Assembly (NCBI RefSeq): GCF_001420595.1
Contig: NZ_LJIX01000006.1
Coordinates: 69,361 to 133,360 of the forward strand
Direction: 5' to 3'
From: Cytobacillus solani
GTDB taxonomy: Bacteria > Bacillota > Bacilli > Bacillales > Cytobacillaceae
Length of the DNA stretch: 64,000 nt
Shown: in pieces, positions 26,813 through 36,004 of the stretch
How the letters are laid out: the number at the start of each line of letters is the position of its first letter
Position numbering within the stretch: the stretch's first letter is position 1
Made by a program: the position numbers and the translations under genes
Notes under the pieces: generated by a model
Databases searched by the model: none
The model's input: only the letters and a program-made list of their open reading frames with translations
Told to the model about the DNA's origin: nothing

Positions 26813-28321
26813 ATGATGCAGTTAGAGGAACTTCTACGTTCGATAACGGTTGAGCGTGTTTATAATGACAAGGATATGAGGATTAGCGGTGTTTCTTACC
26901 ATTCACAAAAGGTTTCCAATGGACATCTTTTCGTTTGTGTTCGCGGATATAAAACAGATGGACATAAATACCTTGCACAGGCAGTAGCCAATGGAGCAGT
27001 AGCTGCGGTGGTGGAAGAAGTGCAAGAGGCATTCGATATCCCGCAATTTGTTGTGCAAAACAGCAGAATTGCTCTCGCCCAATTAGGGGATGCCTTCTAT
27101 GATCATCCTTCGAAAAAAATGAAGATGATTGGTGTAACAGCGACAAATGGGAAAACAACCACATCTTATATGATCAATGCCATTCTTGAAAATGAAGGCT
27201 TTAAAACAGGATTAATTGGAACTGTTTCAATCAAAATTGATGATATGTCAATCCCTGCGGAGCTAACAACACCAGAATCATTGGATTTACAAAATTACCT
27301 AAATCAAATGGTTGAGAAAGATGTTTCGCATGTTTGTATGGAGGTATCGTCAGCTGCTTTAGAGACTCATCGAGTAGAGACAGTTGATTATGATATTGTT
27401 ACATTAAACAATGTCAGCCGTGAACATATCGATTCACACGGTTCCTTTGAACAGTATTTTGAAGCGAAATCCAGTCTCATTCGAAATGCGAGCGAAAGAA
27501 GCATGGCCGTTTTAAATCTGGATGACCCTTATTCCGCATCACTTGTTAATAAAACAAATGCACGAGTAATTACCTTTGGTGTGAACAGTACAGAAGGGCA
27601 TATCCATTGTAAAAACTTAGATTTAACAACGGGAAGAGCTAAATTTACAGTTGAAATTTTGAAGGCATTTAAAGCGAATGGGGCTGAATACATCCCTGGA
27701 GAATTTGATATCGAGTTGTCTGTTCCTGGTCTTCATTCAGTGTACAATTCAATGGTTGCGATTACGGTAGCATTGCTTTCCGGTGTGGCTGTCTCAACGA
27801 TCCAGCATACGTTGAAAAATTTTGCTGGTGTAGAAAGACGTTTTGAATTTATTTATGAAGAAGATATAAAGATTATTGATGATCATTTTGCTAATACAGG
27901 AAATATCAATGTAACGCTGCAAACGTTAAAGTATATGGATTACAAAAAGCTTCATATAGTATATGCCATTCGTGGGGAGCGCGGACCAACAGTTAACCGG
28001 GAAAATGCGGAAGCGATTGTTGAATGGGCTTCGAAGCTTGGTTTGTATGAGATCATTGCTACGAAGAGTGTCTCTCATGTAACAGCTAAGGATAAGGTGA
28101 CAGATGAGGAACAGCGCGTCTTTGAAGAGGTGATGGGCGAAGCACGTATCCAGGTTGATTTATATGACGAATTACCAGATGCGATTGCCCGTGCATTGGC
28201 TAAGGCGGAAGAAGGAGATCTTGTCCTTCTAGCTGGCTGTCAAGGAATGGACCACGGAGCTGAGATTGCTTTGCAATTGCTGCGGGAAAAAAATGAACTT
28301 CGTATTGAAATACTTGAATAG
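26813..28321 (+). CDS. MurE-like Mur ligase family protein
   Basis: 502-aa protein with the three Mur domains: N-terminal UDP-substrate fold (to about 100), central ATPase with GVTATNGKTTTSYMI (P-loop) and TTPESLDLQ, and a C-terminal domain from about 350. MurE-like features are clear, but the canonical DDNPR amino-acid motif is not seen and the usual DYAHTP element reads DDHFANTGNIN, so it probably does not add meso-diaminopimelate. The region RGERGPTVNRENAEAI is distinctive. It is 27 bp behind the ATP-grasp gene and before a racemase: a second amide-forming enzyme of the same pathway. Confidence 0.8.
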   Translation: MMQLEELLRSITVERVYNDKDMRISGVSYHSQKVSNGHLFVCVRGYKTDGHKYLAQAVANGAVAAVVEEVQEAFDIPQFVVQNSRIALAQLGDAFYDHPSKKMKMIGVTATNGKTTTSYMINAILENEGFKTGLIGTVSIKIDDMSIPAELTTPESLDLQNYLNQMVEKDVSHVCMEVSSAALETHRVETVDYDIVTLNNVSREHIDSHGSFEQYFEAKSSLIRNASERSMAVLNLDDPYSASLVNKTNARVITFGVNSTEGHIHCKNLDLTTGRAKFTVEILKAFKANGAEYIPGEFDIELSVPGLHSVYNSMVAITVALLSGVAVSTIQHTLKNFAGVERRFEFIYEEDIKIIDDHFANTGNINVTLQTLKYMDYKKLHIVYAIRGERGPTVNRENAEAIVEWASKLGLYEIIATKSVSHVTAKDKVTDEEQRVFEEVMGEARIQVDLYDELPDAIARALAKAEEGDLVLLAGCQGMDHGAEIALQLLREKNELRIEILE

Positions 28322-28360
28322 AGCGTAGATCTAAAAATTGTTAATTGAGAAGGTTGAATA

Positions 28361-29077
28361 ATGGGAAAGAAGAGCTTAGGTGTAATCGGCGGAATGGGAC
28401 CGATGGCCACATCTGTTTTTTTTGAAAAGGTCATTGAAAATACAGTTGCTGGTGCTGATCAAGATCATATTAATATGATTATTCTTAATCATGCTACATT
28501 GCCCGATCGAACAAGTGTGATTTTGAATAAAGAGGAAGATACTTTTTTACATGCGGTTGAAAAAGATATAAAACTGCTTGAGAGTGCTGGTGTAGCAAAT
28601 ATTGCGATTCCATGTAATACTTCACATTATTTCTATGATAAGATGCAGGAAATGACCGGGGTCAATATTATTCATATGATTGATGAGACTTGTAAAGCAA
28701 TTCATCAATCATACGGAGATCAAAGCAAGGTGGGCATCTTAGCAACGAATGGTACAGTAAGCAGCGGCATATATGAAAAAGGCTGTAATGCCTACAATAT
28801 GCAGTTGTATAAGCCGAACAAGGTCTATCAAGACCAAATTATGAATACAATTTATAATGTGAAAAGTGATTTAGACATCGATGTGAATGTAATCGAACAA
28901 ATTATAACGGACTTGATTCATAATGAAGGCTGCAGCTGTGTCATCCTAGCCTGCACGGAGCTGTCATGTTTGAAATTAAATGATGAAGTGACACCTTACT
29001 GTGTGGATGCAATGGATATACTAGTCGAGAGATCGATTGAGTATTCCGGCGGGATTGTGAAAAAAGAGAAAAACTGA
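28361..29077 (+). CDS. Aspartate/glutamate racemase family protein
   Basis: 238-aa PLP-independent racemase. The two catalytic cysteines are in IPCNTSHYF (about residue 87) and ACTELSCL (about 199), and the opening GVIGGMGPMATSVFF is the YgeA/aspartate racemase signature. It would supply D-Asp or D-Glu. ATG is preceded by GAGAAGG. Follows the MurE-like gene by 39 bp in the same operon. A housekeeping murI role is less likely because of the neighbours and the YgeA-like start. Confidence 0.88.
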   Translation: MGKKSLGVIGGMGPMATSVFFEKVIENTVAGADQDHINMIILNHATLPDRTSVILNKEEDTFLHAVEKDIKLLESAGVANIAIPCNTSHYFYDKMQEMTGVNIIHMIDETCKAIHQSYGDQSKVGILATNGTVSSGIYEKGCNAYNMQLYKPNKVYQDQIMNTIYNVKSDLDIDVNVIEQIITDLIHNEGCSCVILACTELSCLKLNDEVTPYCVDAMDILVERSIEYSGGIVKKEKN

Positions 29078-29106
29078 TTGAGGTAATTTTGAGGGAGGGG
29101 TATCTT

Positions 29107-29418
29107 TTGAAACTGAATGAAGTCGAGAGATTCGAGGAGTTTTTGTCAGAGTCATTTGGAGATGGCGTACACATTAGGGAATTACGCTTATCTAATGAAG
29201 AAACTGAATATATTAAAAAGACCTACCCTAAAGCTATTTTTAATAAAAGTTTCCAAAAGGAAACTTTAGACGGAAAAAACTGGTACAAGGTAACACTTCT
29301 GCCCCCAACCAAGAAAGACAATCAGGATGAAATCACAGCAATCCAACAAGAGAACTTGAGGCTAAAACAGGAAATAGAAGTCCTTAGACGAACGATGAAG
29401 GTTGATAAAGGTAAATAA
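29107..29418 (+). CDS. Small protein with C-terminal coiled coil, last gene of ligase-racemase operon
   Basis: 103-aa soluble protein of unknown family. N-terminal domain MKLNEVERFEEFLSESFGDG, a central VHIRELRLSNEETEYIKKTYP, then a C-terminal coiled coil (ITAIQQENLRLKQEIEVLRR, about 76-96). TTG 29107 lies 6 nt behind GAGGGAGGGG, better than the in-frame TTG/ATG at 29089. It starts 29 bp after the racemase stop and is followed by a terminator, so it is probably part of the operon, perhaps a scaffold or regulator. Confidence 0.65.
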   Translation: MKLNEVERFEEFLSESFGDGVHIRELRLSNEETEYIKKTYPKAIFNKSFQKETLDGKNWYKVTLLPPTKKDNQDEITAIQQENLRLKQEIEVLRRTMKVDKGK

Positions 29419-29423
29419 ATTGG

Positions 29424-29463
29424 AAACAAGCCGCTCGGTGGATACTGGGCGGCTTGTTTATTT
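29424..29463 (+). terminator. Terminator of the ATP-grasp/Mur ligase/racemase operon
   Basis: AACAAGCCGC pairs with GCGGCTTGTT, followed by TATTT. Confidence 0.88.
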
Positions 29464-29481
29464 GGGGGAATAAGATGCATG

Positions 29482-29890
29482 AATAGAAGATGGAACTTAT
29501 TTATGGTTAAAAATGTAAAAAGTGGTCGAGTAAAAAGAGAATAGAGCTTATTTATGGATATAAATGTAAAAGGAGGTCACGTAAAAAGAGAATAGAGCTT
29601 ATTTATGGATATAAATGAAAAAACGGTCGAGTAAAAAGAAGATAGAACTCATTAATGGATATAAATGTAAAAAGGGGTCGCGTAAAAAGAGAATGGAGCT
29701 CGTTAATGGTTATAAATGTAAAAGGAGGTCACGTAAAAAGAGAATAGAGCTCATTAATGGTTATAAATGTAAAAAGAGGTCACGTAAAAAGAGAATAGAG
29801 TTCATTAATGGTTATAAGTGTAAAAAGAGGTCGCATAAAAAGAGGATGGCGCTCACATGTGGAAATAAATAGAAAAAGAGGGCACATAAA
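29482..29890 (+). repeat. 51-bp tandem repeat array (about 8 units)
   Basis: Units of 51 bp built on TAAAAAGAGAATAGAGCTC, ATTAATGGTTATAAATG and TAAAAAGAGGTCACG, with degenerate units at both ends. Since 51 is divisible by 3, one frame encodes repeats of KKRSRKKRIELINGYKC. A 1-bp deletion in the third unit breaks that frame, and a new 85-codon frame opens at ATG 29615 with no convincing ribosome site. The array lies between a terminator and the 3' end of the NERD gene. Function unknown. Confidence 0.85.
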
Positions 29891-29895
29891 ATTAA

Positions 29896-30808
29896 TTAAT
29901 CTACATAATATGAAGATTTACCATAACCAATGCATGTAAAGTTCTCTGATAGAATTTTTCGTATAACTTTCTTAGATTTAATTCCTTTGCACCAATCAAA
30001 GATAGCATTTGTAGTTACTTTCCTATCTGGGAAAAGGAGGATAAACTCTTCCACACTCCGGATAATTGAGGATCTGACATCTTCCTTACATGAGCACTTT
30101 GTGCATACTAATATCTGATCTTGAAATTGTAACTCACAAGAATGACAGGACTGACAGATGATTCCCTTTTTTTAACTGCTCATAAGTATATTTAGGCAGT
30201 CTTTTGAATGGTGATTCTTTTAAATGAATAGATAGTAACTTTTCGGCAATTTGTATGCCTTTTCTGTTTGCTGGTTTAACAGGTAACTTTTTCGAAAATC
30301 GTTTCAACTGAGTGGGAAATATAATGGGTTGACCGAGGGGAGCTTGATAGAGTTGAAAGTTGGGGTTAATGAAGATTACATAGGGTTCTATATGTGTTTT
30401 AATTCCATGGTTTTGAAGCAATTGCCTGAGTAATGATTCACTTCGTTCCAATTGGAGTAAGGGGTTCTTTATTTCCTTCTTTGATAAAGTAAGCCATCTT
30501 CCATTTTCATCGATATAAAAATCTCCTTCATAATTTTTAACCTCGAAAACATAGAGAGTCTCGTCAACTAGCAGCAGCGAATCTATTTGAAAAGTAGTAT
30601 GATTGCATTCAAGCAATAAATCATTCAGGATCAGCCGATTCTCTGATTCTGGCAAACTTTCAAGCCACGCATCAAACTGAATTTCGCCCTCAAAACCTTT
30701 TTCAAGGCTCCCATAATACTGCACTTCTTCAACTGATAAATCCATGCGCATATTCAACATTCGATAAAGCTTTAATTCCTTTGATTCACTACGAGGTTTA
30801 ATAACCAT
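29896..30808 (-). pseudogene. NERD domain protein with C-terminal zinc ribbon, frameshifted
   Basis: The N-terminal part carries the nuclease-related NERD domain (EGEIQFDAWLESLPE, QIDSLLLVDETLYVFEVKNYEGDFYI, residues about 40-110) and reads to a stop at 30134. One base too many in a run of seven As (minus strand; plus 30166-30172) causes this. With six As the frame continues as GIICQSCHSCELQFQDQILVCTKCSCKE and ends at 29896, giving 303 aa with a zinc ribbon (four CxxC-type cysteines), the usual full-length form in Bacillus. Start ATG 30808 behind AGAGGA. It may be a true pseudogene or a sequencing or assembly indel. Confidence 0.8.
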
Positions 30809-31123
30809 AGGCACCATCCTCTAATCAAGATTTACAATCATTCTATGAAATATTACTTATTTTTACAAGTGATGGAATCTACTGAAATATAAATGTAATA
30901 ATTTTAGGGATTAAATTTATAAATGGCAATGCTATAATATAAAAGATGTGAATATACAACAAAATATGACTCATTTTCCCAAAATAATATACAACATTTT
31001 ACATTCTACCTCATAAATTACCTGTGAAATTTCGCCATAACTAGACAAATGAGGATTACTTTTCTATAGTAATAGAATCTTAAAGTACATAGATAATTTT
31101 AAAGTAATAGAGAGGAGACATGG

Positions 31124-32398
31124 ATGAAATTGAAAAGAAAATTTCTCGCTCTAGGAATAGGAATCATAATAGGCAGCGGCAGTTTACTAATGCCTATGTC
31201 AAGCACTGCTTATGCAGTATCAAATAAGCAGCTAGAGGAAAAAAAGAAGGATATACAAGAAAAACGTTCAAATGTTCAATCAGAGATTAATCAAAAGAAA
31301 GATGACTTAGTGCAAATAGGAGAAGAAAAGTCAGCAGTTCAGAAAGAGCTAGATAAATTAGAACTTACAATTGCGGACACGGAGAATAAAATTAAAGAAA
31401 AAGAAGCTCAGATTGCAGATGCAAAAGAGGAAATTAAGAAACTCCAACAAGAGATTGCCGTTCTAAAGGAACAGATAAAAAAGAGAGACGAACTATTAAA
31501 GGAACGTATTCGTTCCATTCAAGAAAATGGTGGAGTCATTAACTACATAGACGTATTATTAGGTGCGCAAAGCTTTAGCGACTTTATTAATCGTGTAAGT
31601 GCGGTAACTTCATTCATGGAAGCAGACCGTGATTTACTTCGCATGCACCAAGAAGATAAGGCGTTGCTTGATAAAAAAGAAGCAGAAGCACAGAAACAAT
31701 TAGAAGAACTTAATAAAAAATTGGCCGATCTTGAAGGAATGAAGAAGAAGCTTGAGATTCAAAAAGCTGAAAGAAACAAACTATATAAAGAATTAGAACA
31801 AGAAGAACAACATATGCATGAAGAACTTTTAGAGTTTGAAGATGAAGCAGCTATACTTGCTGCACAGGAAAAGGCAATGGAACGTGAAATTGCAGCTTGG
31901 AAGAAGAAACAGCGTGAACTAGAGGAACAAAGAAAAAAACAGGCTAATAATAATGGAAACAACAGTGTGGGCGCTCCTCCGGCAATTACCAATGGAGCAT
32001 TTATGAACCCAGCAACAGGTAGGCTTACATCGCATTATGGACAAAGATGGGGCAGATTGCATTCAGGGATCGATATTGGTAAAGGCGGCCGAACAGAAGC
32101 AGTTCCAATTGTTGCTTCAGCATCGGGAACGGTAATCAAAGCGAATTTTGATCGCAGCTACGGAAATGTCGTCATGATTACACATGTAATTGATGGACAA
32201 GTCATGACAACTGTCTATGGTCATATGGAATCCCTTTCTGTATCCAATGGACAAAGTGTTGAAAAAGGTCAGCTGTTAGGGTATATGGGGAATACAGGTA
32301 ATTCAACTGGACCGCATTTACACTTTGAGATCCATCATGGACCTTGGAATGGAAGCAGATCAAATTCTGTTAACCCTCTAAGATATGTAAACTATTAA
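31124..32398 (+). CDS. Secreted M23 peptidase with CwlO/EnvC-like coiled coil
   Basis: 424-aa exported protein. Signal peptide with cleavage likely after AYA (about 31), a long coiled coil (about 35-265, with PcsB/CwlO-like VINYIDVLLGAQSFSDFINRVSAV in the middle), an Asn-rich linker (NNNGNNS) and a C-terminal M23 domain with HSGIDIGKG, YGHMESL and GPHLHFEIH, the zinc ligands. Probably cuts peptidoglycan cross-links or activates other hydrolases during elongation or division. GAGGAG ribosome site before ATG. The 306-base region upstream (30818-31123) is AT-rich; I see a possible -10 (TATAAT, about 30931) and nothing else firm. Confidence 0.88.
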   Translation: MKLKRKFLALGIGIIIGSGSLLMPMSSTAYAVSNKQLEEKKKDIQEKRSNVQSEINQKKDDLVQIGEEKSAVQKELDKLELTIADTENKIKEKEAQIADAKEEIKKLQQEIAVLKEQIKKRDELLKERIRSIQENGGVINYIDVLLGAQSFSDFINRVSAVTSFMEADRDLLRMHQEDKALLDKKEAEAQKQLEELNKKLADLEGMKKKLEIQKAERNKLYKELEQEEQHMHEELLEFEDEAAILAAQEKAMEREIAAWKKKQRELEEQRKKQANNNGNNSVGAPPAITNGAFMNPATGRLTSHYGQRWGRLHSGIDIGKGGRTEAVPIVASASGTVIKANFDRSYGNVVMITHVIDGQVMTTVYGHMESLSVSNGQSVEKGQLLGYMGNTGNSTGPHLHFEIHHGPWNGSRSNSVNPLRYVNY

Positions 32399-32407
32399 GC
32401 AATTGAA

Positions 32408-32441
32408 AAGGCACTCACCAATAGGTGTAGTGCTTTTTTTC
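32408..32441 (+). terminator. Terminator after the M23 peptidase gene
   Basis: AAGGCACTCACC / GGTGTAGTGCTT stem followed by TTTTT. Confidence 0.88.
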
Positions 32442-32476
32442 TAATTTAGTATTCTATTTACTGCGACTATGCTTCT

Positions 32477-32576
32477 TAATCAAACGATTGATTAGTAAAA
32501 AATGCGAACATACCCCTTAATCAAACGTTTGATTAAGAAGAAATCAGAATATATCTATTAATCAAACGTTTGATTA
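32477..32576. promoter_or_regulatory. Three palindromic operators spaced 41 bp apart
   Basis: TAATCAAACGATTGATTA (32477-32494), TAATCAAACGTTTGATTA (32518-32535) and the same again (32559-32576). Start-to-start distance is 41 bp both times, about four helical turns, so all sit on the same DNA face. The last ends 31 bp before the TTG start of the receiver/AraC gene. The binding protein is unknown: it could be this regulator or an unlinked TetR/LacI-type dimer. Confidence 0.8.
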
Positions 32577-32606
32577 GTTATGCTGATCTTTAGAGGTGAG
32601 ATACAT

Positions 32607-34082
32607 TTGAATATTCATGTGATGGCAAAAGATACGTTAGAGGCTCAAGGGATTCGGTGGATGATTGAATCACATTTGCCTGGTATTCAGTTGACGGTAT
32701 GGGATTCGCTGGAGGAGTTTTCAAGAGCAGTGCAAAATGAACGACCAGACCTTGTCATTTTGGATATGGACGGTTGGATGAAGAGCAGTGAAGGATTCTG
32801 TGAGCTGCTTCAACGGTATAAAATTCGCTGGTTAGGTCTATCCTCTGAGCGGATTTTTCAAACTGCCTATCGTGCACTCCGTTTTCGTGCAGAAGATGTT
32901 TTATTCCGTCCGATATCACCTGATGATTTGAAAAAACAAATTCAGCAAATCCGTTATCAAACAAGAAATGACCATAATTTCTTCTCAAATCAGACCGGAG
33001 ATAAAGTAGATACCTACACAATTGATTATCCAGATTTATTTTTGTTAGATAAGAACAGATCTTATCCGATAACAATGGTTGCCTTTTTGACACCGAACCC
33101 TGAGACACTGCCGTTTGTCTATGATGCCCTACAGCGTTATTCCTTTCCAGGTAAGCATAAGCTTTTTGCATTATCTGATTTTATTTTATGTGTTCAGGAG
33201 AATGAAAAAATAGAATCGATTAGGGAAGTTTATCATTCTTTCCTATCAAGGTGGAAAGAGCGAATGGATGAACCGCTTGCAATTGTTATTAACATAGATT
33301 CTTCAAGAGGATCATTAAAGAAAACGTATCAGCAAACGAGGCAATTAACAAAAAGAGTCTTTTTTGAGGGCTATGATATTATTTTGGAAGAAAATAAGCA
33401 ACTAGCTCCTTTAGAAATGGATCCCTTTCTTACGCCACTTGAGCAGCGTCAATGGATTGAGATGCTTGAAACAAGGAATATAAAGGCAATAAGAGAGTGG
33501 GTTGAGCTCGAATTTCTAACTTATGACCGTCCTTATCCAGACCCAGAATTGGTTCGAATCCGATTAACGAGTGTACTCGCACAAATCCGCAGACATATGA
33601 AAGCATATAATCTACAAAGTATATTACTTGAAGCGAGTTATCATGAGGTTTTTAAGCAAATTGTTCATCAATCTGTTATTTATCAAATTGTTCAAGAGTT
33701 TCTAACATTTATCCAGAGATTGCTTCTTCAGGTTCAGGAGCAAATACAAGACGGTCCCCGGACACTAGTGGAGAGAGTACAGGAAATGATTGAATCGAAT
33801 TATTGGGATGCTGGATGGAATTTAGCGGCATGTGCGGAAGGGCTGCGCATGAACAAAAGTACGCTTAGCAGGCGCTTTTCGGCTGAATCAGGACAAACCT
33901 TCCGCACGCATCTTCATCAAGTAAGAATTCGTGAAGCAAAGCGATTGCTGCAGGAAACAGATATTTCATTAGATGAAGTAGCACGATTAATCGGCTATGC
34001 TCATCAAACGTATTTCAATGCAAAATTTAAACAGTATGTAGGCAGTACCCCTTTGGCTTTTCGGACTGGGGTTAAGAGGTGA
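32607..34082 (+). CDS. Receiver-like / AraC family transcriptional regulator
   Basis: 491 aa. The N-terminal receiver-like domain (1-115) keeps the phosphoacceptor strand LVILDMDGW, but the acidic pocket has one Asp (MAKDTLEAQG) rather than the usual pair, so phosphorylation is uncertain. A middle part of unknown fold (about 130-370) is followed by two AraC helix-turn-helix motifs (WNLAACAEGLRMNKSTLSRRF and ISLDEVARLIGYAHQTYFNAKF). TTG 32607 with GAGGTGA. No cognate kinase is adjacent. It lies directly upstream of hutUIG and may control histidine use. Confidence 0.82.
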   Translation: MNIHVMAKDTLEAQGIRWMIESHLPGIQLTVWDSLEEFSRAVQNERPDLVILDMDGWMKSSEGFCELLQRYKIRWLGLSSERIFQTAYRALRFRAEDVLFRPISPDDLKKQIQQIRYQTRNDHNFFSNQTGDKVDTYTIDYPDLFLLDKNRSYPITMVAFLTPNPETLPFVYDALQRYSFPGKHKLFALSDFILCVQENEKIESIREVYHSFLSRWKERMDEPLAIVINIDSSRGSLKKTYQQTRQLTKRVFFEGYDIILEENKQLAPLEMDPFLTPLEQRQWIEMLETRNIKAIREWVELEFLTYDRPYPDPELVRIRLTSVLAQIRRHMKAYNLQSILLEASYHEVFKQIVHQSVIYQIVQEFLTFIQRLLLQVQEQIQDGPRTLVERVQEMIESNYWDAGWNLAACAEGLRMNKSTLSRRFSAESGQTFRTHLHQVRIREAKRLLQETDISLDEVARLIGYAHQTYFNAKFKQYVGSTPLAFRTGVKR

Positions 34083-34328
34083 AAAAGCCTCATGCTGCCC
34101 TTTTCCTCAAAAATATGGAAAATAAGTAGCCAAGAAAAAACGGATGTTATTCCTATCCTCCATCCATGGATACTAACTCACCTAAAATTAAAATAGAATG
34201 AATCAATTTATAATAATAGTCATTTTAATAAATTGTTAAGCAATAGATTATAAAAATATCCTTAATTTATAATAAATTATCCGAAATTTCATTATAAAAT
34301 AAAAATATAGAAATGGAGGGATTTAGAA

Positions 34329-36002
34329 ATGAAAGCGATTTCGAATGATAAGGTTGTGCGTTACCGTGGAACAGTTTTGAATACGAAGGGGTGGCTACAG
34401 GAAGCAGCACTTCGGATGTTAATGAACAATTTGGACCCGGATGTGGCAGAGCGTCCAGAGGATCTTGTTGTTTATGGAGGAATTGGAAAGGCGGCACGTA
34501 ATTGGGATTGCTTTGATGCAATTGTGAAATCATTGAAAGAGTTGGAAAATGATGAAACGCTGCTTGTTCAATCCGGAAAACCAGTGGCGATTTTTAAATC
34601 ACATGCGGATGCCCCACGTGTTCTGCTCGCGAATTCGAATATTGTCCCTGCCTATGCAAATTGGGAGACATTCCATGAGCTTGATAAAAAAGGTTTGATG
34701 ATGTACGGGCAAATGACAGCAGGCAGTTGGATTTATATTGGCTCACAAGGAATTGTGCAAGGAACATATGAAACATTCGCGGAACTAGCTAAGCAGCATT
34801 TCAATGGTACACTTAAACATACAATCACGCTTACAGCTGGACTTGGCGGGATGGGTGGAGCTCAGCCGCTTGCTGTTACGATGAATGGCGGAGTTTGTAT
34901 TGGTATTGATGTGGATGAAACTCGCATTGATCGCCGAATTGAAACACGCTATACAGATGTGAAAACAGACTCCCTTGATGAAGCGATTCGTCTTGCACAG
35001 GAAGCAAAACTATCTGGTAAGGCTCTATCTATCGGTCTTATCGGAAATGCCTCAGATATTCTGCCTGAAATGATTGCACGAAATTTCATTCCAGATGTAC
35101 TAACAGACCAAACATCTGCACATGATCCGCTGAATGGATATGTCCCTTCAAAAATGTCTCTTGAAGAAGCGGCAGAGCTGCGGAAGAGTCATGCGGAAGA
35201 ATATGTGAAGCTTTCAAAAGCTGCTATGGCAAAACATGTTGAAGCCATGCTTGAAATGATGGAAAAAGGTGCAGTTACATTTGACTATGGCAACAATATC
35301 CGTCAGGTTGCAAAGGATGAAGGGGTAGAAAATGCATTTGCATTCCCTGGATTTGTGCCTGCGTATATTCGCCCGCAATTTTGTGAAGGAAAAGGACCTT
35401 TCCGCTGGGTAGCACTTTCAGGTGACCCAATGGATATTTATAAAACGGACGAAGTCATTTTGCGTGAATTTAGCGATAATGAGCATTTATGCAATTGGAT
35501 TCGTATGGCGCAAGAAAAAATTGAATTCCAGGGACTGCCTTCTCGTATTTGCTGGCTTGGTTATGGGGAGCGGGCACGCTTTGGAAAAATCATTAATGAT
35601 ATGGTGGCAAGCGGAGAATTGAAAGCACCAATCGTCATTGGTCGTGACCACCTCGATTCTGGCTCAGTAGCTTCTCCAAACAGAGAAACAGAAGCTATGA
35701 AGGATGGTTCTGATGTTGTTGCAGACTGGCCGATATTGAATGCGATGATTAATGCAGTTGGCGGAGCAACATGGGTATCTGTGCATCACGGCGGCGGTGT
35801 GGGAATGGGTTACTCCATGCATGCAGGAATGGTTATTGTTGCTGACGGAACAAAGGAAGCGGAAGCACGTCTTGAGCGTGTATTAACTACAGATCCAGGA
35901 ATGGGGATTGTCCGTCATGTTGATGCAGGCTATGATTTGGCGAAAGAAACAGCTCAAGAAAAAGGGGTTAACATCCCAATGCTCAATAAAGGAAATGAGT
36001 AA
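34329..36002 (+). CDS. hutU: Urocanate hydratase
   Basis: 557 aa; converts urocanate to 4-imidazolone-5-propionate using tightly bound NAD+, second step of histidine breakdown. Family landmarks: [67 protein letters not shown] (NAD site, near 170-195), and the catalytic-region [17 protein letters not shown] with GGAGGG. Begins a hutU-hutI-hutG operon with gaps of 2 bp. The 246-bp upstream region is AT-rich and holds TAGAATGAATCAATTTATAAT at 34194, similar to a stretch before the chemoreceptor gene. Confidence 0.97.
   Translation: MKAISNDKVVRYRGTVLNTKGWLQEAALRMLMNNLDPDVAERPEDLVVYGGIGKAARNWDCFDAIVKSLKELENDETLLVQSGKPVAIFKSHADAPRVLLANSNIVPAYANWETFHELDKKGLMMYGQMTAGSWIYIGSQGIVQGTYETFAELAKQHFNGTLKHTITLTAGLGGMGGAQPLAVTMNGGVCIGIDVDETRIDRRIETRYTDVKTDSLDEAIRLAQEAKLSGKALSIGLIGNASDILPEMIARNFIPDVLTDQTSAHDPLNGYVPSKMSLEEAAELRKSHAEEYVKLSKAAMAKHVEAMLEMMEKGAVTFDYGNNIRQVAKDEGVENAFAFPGFVPAYIRPQFCEGKGPFRWVALSGDPMDIYKTDEVILREFSDNEHLCNWIRMAQEKIEFQGLPSRICWLGYGERARFGKIINDMVASGELKAPIVIGRDHLDSGSVASPNRETEAMKDGSDVVADWPILNAMINAVGGATWVSVHHGGGVGMGYSMHAGMVIVADGTKEAEARLERVLTTDPGMGIVRHVDAGYDLAKETAQEKGVNIPMLNKGNE
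34330..34343. promoter_or_regulatory. Putative cre (CcpA) site at the hutU start
   Basis: TGAAAGCGATTTCG matches the cre consensus TGWAANCGNTNWCA at 13 of 14 positions and overlaps the hutU start codon. Carbon repression of hut through an early intragenic cre is known in B. subtilis. Confidence 0.6.
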
Positions 36003-36004
36003 AA

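Noticed and set aside
29615-29872. 85-codon frame in the 51-bp repeat array as a real small gene.
   Set aside because: The ATG arises where a 1-bp deletion breaks the longer repeat frame, there is no convincing ribosome site, and the frame exists only because the unit length is a multiple of three. Kept as a repeat, not as a gene.
29930-30118. 62-codon plus-strand frame beside the NERD gene.
   Set aside because: It is antisense to the frameshifted C-terminal zinc-ribbon part of the NERD gene, which explains the sequence better.
30896-31005. WalR-type sites (TGTWAH-N5-TGTWAH) before the M23 peptidase gene.
   Set aside because: The nearest candidate on the minus strand (TGTAAA...TGTATA) has a 4-nt spacer instead of 5 and faces away from the gene.
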